Part shown: piece after piece, positions 13,401 through 22,496 of the stretch
Layout: each line of letters begins with the position of its first letter
Position numbering within the stretch: position 1 is the first letter of the stretch
NCBI GenBank assembly: GCA_015499985.1
Contig: JAAAUF010000215.1
Location: forward strand, 1,248-45,229
Direction of reading: 5' to 3'
From: Haplosporangium gracile
Lineage: Eukaryota; Mortierellomycota; Mortierellomycetes; Mortierellales; Mortierellaceae
Length of the DNA stretch: 43,982 nucleotides
Position numbers and translations under genes: made by a program
The notes under the pieces: generated by a model
The model's input: only the letters and a program-made list of their open reading frames with translations
The model's database searches: none
What the model was told of the DNA's origin: nothing

Positions 13401-15828
13401 TTATGAAGTTCAGGAGTCTCAAGCGAGAGGAGGAGGAGGAGGAGGAGGAGGGAGCGAGTGGGACTATGAGCGTCGTCAACAACAACGTCCACGAAACCAC
13501 CGTCTAGAGATTGACCAGGAACAAACAACAACAAGTCGGTTCGACCACCGCGATCGCGATCTAGAGCGAGCAGCGGCAGGAGAAACGGCACCTTATGTTC
13601 TCCCTATCCCCGCTCAACCCATATCACCCGAACCTCACGCTCCTCCTGCTGTAGGGACGAGTCGAGGCGGAGCCGGAGGCAGAAGTGTGCCACCAGTGGA
13701 TATTGATGCTCCTCCTCGTGGCGGATTGACTACGCTGGCAAACGATAACTTTGTCACCAAGGGCAGCAACCCCTACCAATTCGATCGGGATTTCGACGAC
13801 GACAACAAGAGCAATAGGAAGAACAATGGCGGCAAAGGATTCACCCGCGGCCCATTAACAGCAACGAATGATTCCCGCATCGCCGCGCTCTCACACTATG
13901 GCCAACAGCAACAAGGAAGAGGAGGAGTACACAACCACCACCACCTTCATCATCAGCGTGGCGATTCTGCCGACACTTCTGTCCTGTCGATAAGCACCAC
14001 CACCGACTCGCTCACGCCCGCACCCGCAGGAAGAGAAGGGTTCTATCACCACCGAGAAGCAAGTCGCTCCGACCCAGAGCTATCGCACTACGGCCTCGAC
14101 CACGAGCACTACCTGGAACGGATGCACTACCTTAATGAACAGAACTGCCAGGCCGAGTATTACCTCCAGCTGCAACAGCAACAACAGCTCCTGCGTGAGG
14201 AAAGACGGCGCTCTCAATATCCAGTGCTATCAGATCATCCCGAACCTTCTTCTTTCTCTTCCGCTCCCGTCCCTGGCTCTGTCGATGCAAATGCAGTTGC
14301 AGTTGTTACAAGTGTCGCTGCTGCTGCTGCTCCTGACCGTACCTCTGTCGTAATACAAGACAAGGAGGACTCTGACCAGCTTCGTCTCTTTGCTAGGGAA
14401 AAGAAAAAAGCAACAGGAGGAGGAGGAGAATCAACCTTACCACCACCACCAGCTATTATTCCCGTCGACAGTCAAGTACCCGATCCGGGAAAAGTATCAT
14501 CGGACGATAGTAACATTACTGCAGCTGCAGCTGCAACAGCTGCAGATGCAGAACAACAGGTGGTGCAGGAAGATCCAATCGTGGCAGAGTACAATCTATT
14601 GAAATACCGACAGAAGCTGCAGGACCAACAGCGCACTCAACAGGAGCTGCAGTACCAAGAGCAACAGCACCGACGTCAGCTGCATCATCAGAAACACGAC
14701 TCGCGCGACCACCAACAACAGCAACAGCAACAACAACAGCGGGCAACTGTGAAACCATCTCCTCCTTCCAGTAGTCGACATCAACAACACCAGCAGCAGC
14801 TATTACCTAGACGCAGGAATAGTATAGAAAGTCTCGACTCGGATAGCAGCGGAGGAGGGTTCAGAGTACACGACTATGGGTTCAGACCAACAGTCGGTGG
14901 GGGTGTCAGTCGAGCCCCCAAGAACAGTCGATACCAACAGGCTTACAGGTACCCAATGCCTCTGCCACAACCGGTGCCGCCAGCGCAGCTCTACCAGTTT
15001 CCACAGGACAGAGATCTTTACAATCGACAGCGGCGCGAGCGAGCTGGCACCAGGGATCAAGACTGGGATAGAGATAGGGACAGGGATAGAGACAGGGATA
15101 GGGACAGGGATCAGCGGTATTACTACCAGCAACAACCACAACAACCCTACCAGCAACAGTACTCATCCCGGCCCTACAAGAATGACTACTCGAGACAGCC
15201 CTACATCCCTCAGCCCCAACCTCAATACAGCCGCCCATCCGTCGACACCCGCTTCCGGTCTCCACCCCCTCCAGCAGCCCTTGTCCCTTTCGACGATCGC
15301 TCCTCTCGACCCGTTCGTCGTGCCCAAGACTCCTCCCCCATCACACGAGACCGTCGAGACAGTGACCGTGCCCGTGACAGGGACAGAGACCCCAGATATG
15401 CGGCCGACAAGTACGAGAACAACAGCAGAGACCCCTTCCACTCACCAGAGAGCCCCTCCGAGAACCTCTTCCCCGCCTCGCGGTACGCAGCCCCCTTTGT
15501 CCGCGACTACGAGCTCCAGCAACGAGAGCGAGACGCTCGTCAGCGGGTGTTCAGAAACTCTCCCATCGTCGATCCTCTATCTCCACAACAGCAACAGCGG
15601 CCGGCTGCTCAACGATGGCAACAACAACAGACTGTTGACCGCTCCATCCCCCAGCCCAGTAGACGCGGTGAGGCTGATATCGATGGTCGTTCTCGAGTCC
15701 CGCCTCCACAGCCATATCGACAAGGGTCTGGACCTGGAGTATACGAGGATGATGGACCTTATGAGGAAGCAATCCTGTGGACACGCTCACCGCCCATTGC
15801 TGGCCCAGCTCCCACTCTCCGAGACTAA
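10409..15828 (+). CDS. TMEM184/organic solute transporter alpha family protein with giant C-terminal tail
   Basis: Five exons: 10409-10606, 10842-11300, 11420-11494, 11757-11811 and 12050-15828 (1521 residues). Residues about 30-300 form the seven-helix Solute_trans_a domain. Recognisable parts are YTK joined to PNQQRYIVRILLMVPIYA at the first splice, the FYEAFVIASFLILLLQYLGD helix, LQYVPLNIVGSLLTVVLE, and WSTGDISIGINALLIDFEM. A membrane-proximal segment follows, WRGILDSFNPLDTIREL at about 410. From about 450 to the end the protein is low-complexity: a lysine/glutamate coil, a poly-Asp run at about 513, poly-Gly, poly-Gln at about 1150 and an Arg-Asp alternation at about 1269. It ends in YEEAILWTRSPP shortly before the stop. 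Fungal and animal relatives are typically around 400-450 residues, so the tail is the oddity. Family members are multi-pass membrane proteins of the secretory or vacuolar system; substrate and exact role are unknown here. Confidence 0.92.
11541..11613 (+). repeat. GA-tract/TC-tract inverted pair inside intron 3
   Basis: Within the third TMEM184-family intron (11495-11756) a purine stretch (about 11541-11578) is followed after a few bases by a pyrimidine stretch with eight or more CT units (about 11582-11613). The halves are roughly complementary and could fold into an imperfect hairpin in the pre-mRNA. Confidence 0.6.
12799..12827 (+). repeat. GAC/GAT triplet run coding poly-Asp
   Basis: In-frame GAY codons in the TMEM184-family tail give an uninterrupted aspartate run. 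It is an expandable microsatellite within coding sequence. Confidence 0.8.
14709..14742 (+). repeat. CAA/CAG triplet run coding poly-Gln
   Basis: Mixed CAA and CAG codons in the TMEM184-family tail code a glutamine tract around residue 1150. Synonymous mixing suggests it has been stable for some time. Confidence 0.8.
15061..15112 (+). repeat. Tandem hexamer coding Arg-Asp alternation
   Basis: A 6-bp unit of the form GA(T/C)AGG is repeated about eight times in tandem and codes an (Asp-Arg)n stretch near residue 1269, resembling the RD repeats of RNA-associated proteins. Confidence 0.85.
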
Positions 15829-16143
15829 GTTTAACACCATCCATACCATCTATTTGTATGTGCATGACCTCACCCTAGCTTTTAATAAATGTATCTCAAC
15901 GCCGCCTTTCTTACTTCTCCCACGATTCATCTCAAACAAAAAAAAACCAAAGAGAGATTACAAAGGTATGGTTTGCTGTTTGTTTTTGTACTTTTTATGT
16001 GTTTTTTTCTTTCGTTTTTCGTTTGTTAGTGTGTGCATCGTTGTGTAAGCTGGTAGCGGGACGGAAAAAGTCATGATGGATGGATAAGAAATGCGCGTAA
16101 AAAAGAAGGGCACAGGACTTTTTTTTTTCTTTTTTTTTGTTTT
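15829..16143. other. Convergent 3' intergenic region, TMEM184-PAT1
   Basis: 315 bp between two facing stop codons. It holds the AATAAA above and T-rich runs near 16119-16146. The two 3' untranslated regions probably meet or overlap here. No gene is seen. Confidence 0.6.
15884..15889 (+). terminator. Poly(A) signal of TMEM184-family gene
   Basis: AATAAA lies 55 nt past the stop codon. The surrounding TTTAATAAAT is near-palindromic, so the minus strand also shows ATTAAA, which could serve the convergent PAT1 gene, although it is about 260 nt past the PAT1 stop. Confidence 0.6.
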
Positions 16144-19100
16144 TTACATAGATGGCACTGACACTTGAGAGGCATCCAAGCCAAGTGCGTGCAAAAACAA
16201 GTTGACGTTTCCAATTCTCTGTGCCGCCTTCTCGGGCGACAAACGCGACGTCTGTGCCGCGATCACATTATCCAGTACTTGTTCTCTATTAACACATAAA
16301 CAGGAAAGAGAAGACAAAAAAAAAATCAGCAAATGCGCACGCGTTGAAAAAAAGAACAATGAAACCACAGAAGGCTTGAGGGGGTTAATTACCTCACTTC
16401 GGTGACGAGAACGTGTTGCTGGTCAACAGTTGCGCCGACGGCCATGGCAGCCAAGAAGCGCCATACGTGCACATCCTCGGCCATCGTGGCCTTTGGCATG
16501 AACAATGCTGAAAAGTGCGTCTGCAACTGGTTAAACAGTCTATGGTAAAGCTCGTTCCTAATAAAAATGTCGGCAAATAAACCAAATGGTAAAAAGCAGA
16601 GGAAGGTTAGATTCATTCAAGGGTATACAAAACAAAAAGTACCCACGGGCGGCCATCGAACTTGGGGACATTATTCGTCATACAACCAAAATAAAATAAC
16701 AAACACCCATGAAGCCATGCTGCAGCCCAGAAACCAATATTGTGCCGAGAAATGCTTACCATTGGTTAATCTCACGGTCGTCTGGGATGGGGTAGTTACC
16801 CTGGCCCTGCTTGAGTATCTCGGCGCGGCTCAAGAACAATGTCAAAAAGGCCAAACCAGGCTAAATGTGAGGTTATGATGAATAGACAAAAGTATTAGCA
16901 TTGGCACACAAGTCTTTTCAATCCCAGCAACCCATTTGTTTGTCTCACCACATGCAGATCAGATAAAAAGAGGGGGAACCATAAAGCTATTCATTACCTT
17001 GCTCCTGGCAACCCAGATCATATTGTTGCGTTCAATAAACAAGGCCAAAAGACCGACAACGATCCTGAAGGGCGCCTCAGAGACAAATCCGAGGAGTGGT
17101 GGGACAATTGTGTTCATAAACAACTCAATTTCCTGATTGCCCTGGACATCGGCGTAAACCTCCGACTTGCACACATTCAATGACTCAAAGTTGGCCACCA
17201 ACATGGTCAACAGAGTCAATGTCTGTTCAGGCAACAAGTGACGAAGGACACGGGGAATGACCTTCTTGCCCTTGGAGTAGTTCAAAATCGAAATGAAAGG
17301 ATGGGGATGACTAACGAACGGAATAAAATAATAGGAATTCGTAGCGTAGAGTGTCAGTCATCAAAACTTCAAAGACAGAAGGCCCAGTAGTGTTGTGAGT
17401 CAACGGTGATACTGTCAACTTACACAATGCCAATGGGAACGGTGATGCGAAGCTCATTCCACATCTTGCGGGCGAGGATACCGTACTCCTCGTTCCAGCG
17501 ACGGATCGCCTCTCCAGCAATTTCCTCCTCGCCCATTCTTGGGGGCGGTGGCTGCTGTCGCCTCTTCTGCTCCAGAGCCAGGACGTATGTGTAAACGTTC
17601 TCGATCCATCCAAGAACAGTGTGCGATTTGGTGCTGACGGGTCCAGGCGAAGGGGGCTTGGGCGAGTTGGGTCCCGACGACTCGGTGTAGCTTCCGCGCT
17701 TTGAGACTTGCAAAAGCTGACGAGGGTTGAGAACCGAGTTCACAGCAATTTTTCCAAGGGCGCCCTCCACAGTCACTATGGTATAGCGAGTCAACGATTA
17801 TATGAGTGAGTTATTGACCTTTTCCATCAATTCACGATACCATGCCTTGAAGAAAAACAAAATGAGAAGATGTCATAAAGGTTACCATTGGTGCGCTTGG
17901 GGTTACGCTTGGCATCGCTAACGATTCTCTGGACCTGCTGCTGCATGCGCTGCTCAGTGCGGGCGTTGCCTCCACGACGTCTGCTGTCGCCTTGGTTGCC
18001 CTCTGGATCCATCACGTTGCCAGGAATGCCCATCTGCTGCAAATGTCTGTTGCGGAGGGCGGTGTAAACCTGGCAGTAAAAGTCGTCGGCATAGGGATCG
18101 TCCGTGACTAATTGCGAGATCTGAATGCGGTTGATGAAGTCCTTGTCGCTCTGTGTCATCAAGCCGTTGTGCTTGGCCTAAGTTATATTTAAAAAGATAA
18201 AAGCCGATGCAGTGAGTCGATCAGTTCACTGTGATGCAATCCATAGTAACCCTTATCGAGTAGTCCAGTTCGATGATCGTCTTGTCCAAGAGACTTACAA
18301 TTTCAGCCTGCTTGGCCTGCCTCTCGGCACGACGCTGCTCAAGTCTAGCCTGCTTGGCCTGCTGCTCGGCGATCATGGCTTCAGAGTAGATGGGGCGTCC
18401 TCCGTTAATGTTCATCAGGGCAGCCTCGACCTCTTCCAAGCTCATCATCTTGCGCTCCTGTTGCATTTGCAAGTGGGGCTGAGCACCGGCAGTTCTCGAC
18501 AGCTGAGCCTCAATTTCCTCCAAACTAGGCTGATTGCCACTAAAGCCAGAGGGTCGCGAAAGAGCAAAAGTGCCTTGTCCAAAGACGGGATCGTGAACAG
18601 CGAATCCTCCATTGCCGCCGAGATCTAGAGGAGAGCGGATGCCGAATGTCCAGTTCGTGTGTGTGTGTGCGTGTGTGTGTGAAGAAAAGTGTACAGGATC
18701 AATAGCCTGGCCGAGGAGCACATTATCCAGTTGTAGTATAGTATCATAGTATCGTCCTGTAAATTCTGTTCATACCCATACCCTTGGCGGTTGTGTTGCT
18801 GAAAGAGCCCCAGATCGACGACGCAGCATGCGAAGGCTAAAAATGACATTTGATAACCCTGGGTTAGTGGTGTGAAGTGACGCGTCCATAGTTCGTGGAT
18901 GTAAACGTGTTGTTGAATACGCCTTCTGTTGTGACAGTAACTGTTCCATGGTCGCTATGCCCATACCTCAGGGAGTCCCTTCTTGAAGCTCTCCTGCTGG
19001 TTGTTGCCGTCGGTCTCCCACAATGAAGCAAACGAAGAGCGGCGGACACCTATGATTCGTTGATGTACGTGCGCAATAAGTTAGTCAAATGAAAGCTCCT

Positions 19101-19639
19101 TGACATGTCATATCGAGTAGTTTGAAGGGCAGTGTGGCACTCACCGGAATGATCACTCTGCTTGATGTAGAGCTCCTCCTCCTTCTTGAGGGCAGGGGCG
19201 ACCTGGTGCGTGTTCTTTGCAAAGTCAAAGTCGGTTCCTATTGTATGGTGAAAAATGTCCGTAGTATTATGTTAGAATTAGTCTGTTCGCAGTCAGACCC
19301 GCCAATTGGTTCTCTCCTCCACTGCGTGCATCTCTGTCAGTGTGCAAGTGAGATTCCACTTGTCTCAAGAAGAAAGAGGGACAGAAAAAAAAACTTGCCT
19401 TCATCTGCTCCGCCGGCACCCCCAAAGGTCTCGTCGTTGAGATCATCCCTGGTCTCCTCAAGATCATCAGCCAGGTTGTCGTAGGTCTCGCCATAGTCGT
19501 AAATCTCAAAGTCCTCGCCGGTCTCGAGAGCGTACTTTTGGACCTGGCGGTCGAGCTCCTGCTGCTCCTCCAGGTTCAGGGCGATTCTACCACCCTGGCG
19601 GCCAGGCATGACTGTATTGAAGCCAAAAAAGTCGGACAT
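16144..19639 (-). CDS. PAT1: PAT1 mRNA-decapping activator
   Basis: Eleven exons on the minus strand: 19639-19399, 19237-19145, 19049-18967, 18836-18782, 18624-18299, 18177-17886, 17775-17424, 17310-16998, 16860-16760, 16557-16393 and 16285-16144 (720 residues). The N-terminus MSDFFGFNT and the DLNDETFG motif (residues about 66-73) match the Pat1 element known to bind the DEAD-box helicase Dhh1/DDX6. Two short SLEE(I/V)EA-type motifs sit at 191-199 and 219-227, followed by a basic helical stretch. The C-terminal half (from AKHNGLMTQSDKDFINRIQ) is the Pat1 helical-repeat domain that contacts Lsm1-7 and Dcp2 in other fungi, and the protein ends NLFLHALGLDAS near the stop. It acts in cytoplasmic P-bodies after deadenylation. 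The first intron starts GC rather than GT (AG|GCAAGT) and still joins in frame. Start: the first ATG, supported by the conserved N-terminus. Confidence 0.95.
18655..18681. repeat. GT dinucleotide repeat in PAT1 intron 4
   Basis: A nearly pure (GT)n run, one GC interruption, lies in the intron between 18781 and 18625. On the transcribed strand it is a CA repeat. Confidence 0.85.
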
Positions 19640-20242
19640 GAGGGAGATTGGAATTCTGTGTCCTGATGAAGTCTGTTGGCTGTGATGTGAAAAAGTTTTT
19701 TGTTGTTACTTTTGGTCCCTTTTTTTATCCTATGTTGGGAGCTGGTTGCTATGGGTCCGTGTTCTCTGTCTGTGTATTTGTTGGGTGTGTGCTGCTGGCA
19801 AGCTGAGATGAGTGTGTTTCCTCTGCTTGGGTCTCTGTCGGGTGATGACTGCTTGTTTCGTTCCTTGTTCAGTGTCTGTCTGGCTGTCGTCTCACTCTCG
19901 CACTCAGTCTCTCTGCTGCAAATCCGCCGTGGGGAGGGGGGGGTGAGCTTGGATGGATGTGCGTGAAAGAAAGGGGGGGAGGGCGTGGAGATGCTGTGAA
20001 GGACAGAAGTGCTCTTTTTCAATGTGTCTTTATCTTTTAGTTTTTGGTCCTTTAGACTTGCGCGCCATCCTTTGGCTCATTTCGCTCCAATCGAGCACTT
20101 CTCGAATATCGTTAACATCTGCGACTAAATATTTTTCCTTCGCACATACTACGTCACTAAGCCGCTGCCGCACGAGCAACGCCCTTCTTTCCAACTTCCA
20201 ACTTCATACCCATTCACACATTCATTCATTCCAAGAGCAACA
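19640..20242. promoter_or_regulatory. Divergent promoter, PAT1 / MIM2-like
   Basis: 603 bp between two start codons facing away from each other, so both promoters must lie here. It contains T/G-rich DNA next to PAT1, a G-run near 19936-19943, an AT-rich CTAAATATTTTT near 20125, and TACGTCAC at 20150-20157. TACGTCA matches the ATF/CREB core, but one short match in 600 bp may be chance. Confidence 0.6.
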
Positions 20243-20705
20243 ATGGCAGCACCGCTCCCAACAACCGCAGACGGCTACATCGACACCGCAACTCAAGAAA
20301 CAAAGGACACTCTTGAACAGCGGATATGGGATATCGACGAGCAGCTCTCTGACGTCGAGTCCATCGACTACGATTCTGACTTTTCAGAGTTCTCAACCAC
20401 CTCCTCAACCGATACACGCGATATCCAGCGTGAGTGGGACGAGAACATGGAACAGGGGCGCCAACTCTTTGCTATGGTCATTTTCCCCTTTGTCGGACGC
20501 TGGATCGGCAAGAAATTGTCCTACTGGGGTAAATACTTTTACTTCTCGGCTGGGAGATCTATTGGCTTCATAAGTTCAACTGGGATGTTTGCAGCAATAC
20601 AACTAACTACTATCACTGTCTCTTTGTTCAATTCGAATGATAGTGTGGACACGGTTCCTTCAGCACCACTATAAGTTCCGTTCCTTTGGAGCAATAGGCG
20701 CATAA
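20243..20705 (+). CDS. MIM2-like mitochondrial outer-membrane import protein
   Basis: Two exons, 20243-20528 and 20644-20705, give 115 residues. Residues about 1-70 are acidic and soluble. A conserved-looking core follows: REWDENMEQGRQLFAM, then a single membrane helix VIFPFVGRWIG (79-89) and KKLSYWVWTRF. The intron is proposed because the open frame without it runs to 20674 with an ill-fitting tail; splicing GT(20529) to AG(20643), with ACTAAC upstream of the acceptor, restores W-x-W-x-R-F after the helix, as I recall it from fungal Mim2 proteins. Mim2 works with Mim1 to insert helical proteins into the mitochondrial outer membrane. The family call rests on this short motif pattern and length; another small fungal tail- or single-anchored protein is possible. 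Confidence 0.55.
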
Positions 20706-21205
20706 GGAGGAACAACAACCGATAGAAATTGAATGTGTAGCATAGTCGGCTCAGGAACACACTTTCCAGATATACACACATATCCCGCCAACCTTCGACG
20801 GACAACATGTTTCTTAACTGATTATATCGACATGGAGAAAGCGCTTGTTGTTGCTCAGAATACCTTTTTCTCTTTCGACCTTCTTCTACTCTATTAATCA
20901 TCAACAGCAGTTCGAGAACAATGCCCGACCATCTATCTTTCTCATCTTTTCTGTATAGTACAAACCAATGTCGTCGAGACATACCATTATAAGGGCCAAC
21001 CCCTGAAGAGAATAAAAACGCAGATATTTCCCCTTTCACAACATTTTCGCGTGTAGAAGCGGCTATTTCTCCAGTCACATGACTCTGAATTTAACATGAT
21101 CAGAAGTTGCCTTCGCTTTTCCTTTGCGTTTTTTTTTAGCTACACCTCACTCCGCGCTTTCTTCATTCCTCCTCTACCTCGCCCCCCACTGATCCATTCG
21201 ACATT
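20706..21205. other. Intergenic region before mitochondrial-type protein gene
   Basis: 500 bp between two genes in tandem. AATAAA occurs at 21011-21016, about 300 nt past the MIM2-like stop, and could be its poly(A) signal. Pyrimidine-rich DNA (21110-21200) precedes the next start. No extra gene is seen. Confidence 0.5.
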
Positions 21206-22117
21206 ATGTTCGCAACACGCAACTCAATCATTCCTCATCTCTGCCGGTCAACAAAGACCACTACCACCACGACCCTTTCTCCTCTCCTACGCTCAGCAGC
21301 ACTTCTTAACCACCACCGCCAGTTCTCAACAGCTCCCGAAAGACGCCTCGTCCGCGATACCGCATACCCCTTCCCACTCTACTACCACCTCCTCCCTCCA
21401 ACCTCAACTCCTTCCTCCACAACCACCTCCAAAGCAATCTACGCCCTTTCTTTCCTCTCAACATTTCCCCAACACACCCGCCAAATCGTCGGATATATCT
21501 CTCGCAACAACGACTCGGAGGATCTGCAGGTCAAGCCCAACAAGTTTACCGAGAACGACGCCTTCAATAATGTCTTGCATATGGTGATTCAGCAGAACTT
21601 GGCCAATGATCCTATGGTCGAATCTGTCCTCCAGCAGCAACTTGAAGGGTAAAGAAAACTTAGAGGATGGAAAAAGAGGATGGTCTTCCTGTGTTTGCTG
21701 CATATCTTGTGTCTCGTCATGATGATCTGATCCACAGCGAACAAAAAAGTATTGGTGCCCGCAACTTGGATCGCTTACCTTCTATTTGAAAACTAGATGG
21801 ACACACATCGCCGACTACCGCAACCCAGCTCCTTACGGAAGGTAAAGATCGAATACGCCACGTATAACTCTCATAACCACCAACACCATCATCTTTGTTC
21901 CTACTCGCTCATCCTAATAAACCTATCGTTGTTCTAAAATGCGCATAGGATCCCATTGCCAGAAGATATTTTTGGAAGCGTACAGATCGTCGACGGAGTC
22001 CTCCAACCAGAATCGTACCAGAGAATGCCCACGCACCGTATCGTCAGCAGCCTCGGACTCTTCCAACTGAGCGATCACCTCCACGAACGCCTCGTCCACC
22101 ACCTCAAGGGCTTGTAA
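21206..22117 (+). CDS. Conserved fungal protein with likely mitochondrial presequence
   Basis: Three exons, 21206-21648, 21797-21841 and 21949-22117, code 218 residues; the middle exon is only 45 nt. The first 45 residues are rich in Arg, Ser, Thr and Leu with no acidic residue before the HHRQFSTAPERR region, typical of a matrix-targeting presequence (an RQFST-like cleavage context). The conserved-looking part is C-terminal: GWTHIADYRNPAPYGR, then IPLPEDIFGSVQIVDG, then MPTHRIVSSLGLFQL and a short C-terminal helix. The fit of the P-E-D-I-F-G-S-V block across the 21842-21948 intron supports the splicing. I recall similar uncharacterised fungal proteins but cannot name a function or family. Confidence 0.75.
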
Positions 22118-22496
22118 CAACATATCCATAAAACGCATTCGTATTACTACTGATACAAATCGAATCGTTTCGATTTTATTTTTTTATATATTTTTTTTTT
22201 ATATTCTTTGTGGTTGTGTTTGTAGAGTTTAGTGTATGTAAAGTGTATGTGTTTGTATTCTTGGAATGGAGCTTGCAAAGAAGAGGGGAGAAAAAAAAGT
22301 TTTTACAATTGAAGTGAATGTGGGCAAATGCAGAGAGATAAACGACAAATAATAATGAAACGAATTACGATTGGGATTTTTTGTGTGCATGGGGAAATGT
22401 GACAAAAGGATAAAACGATTAAAAAAACAGGTCAACGAAGGAAACGATAAACGATACACAACGAAAAAAAAAGAAGAAATGGAAGGAGGAGGTAGA
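22118..22496. other. Convergent 3' intergenic region
   Basis: 379 bp between facing stop codons, AT-rich with several A- and T-runs. It must hold both 3' untranslated regions. No reading frame of interest. Confidence 0.6.
22157..22176 (+). terminator. Stem-loop followed by T-rich tract in convergent 3' region
   Basis: An 8-bp perfect stem (AAATCGAA / TTCGATTT) with a 4-nt loop lies 40 nt past the stop of the mitochondrial-type protein gene and is followed by a T-rich, A/T-only stretch to about 22205. The shape is that of a terminator, though nuclear fungal genes are not known to need one. The same AT stretch carries TTTATT (AATAAA on the minus strand). Confidence 0.35.

Noticed and set aside
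14876..16048. 390-codon open frame overlapping the TMEM184-family tail in another frame
   Set aside because: It is a frame-shifted reading of the same repetitive DNA (Arg-Asp codons become Gly/Thr/Ile repeats) and runs on into the 3' untranslated region. Low stop density is expected in such sequence.
20529..20674. Unspliced 143-residue version of the MIM2-like protein
   Set aside because: The extra C-terminus has no pattern, while splicing gives a better continuation. Kept as the alternative if RNA data show no intron.
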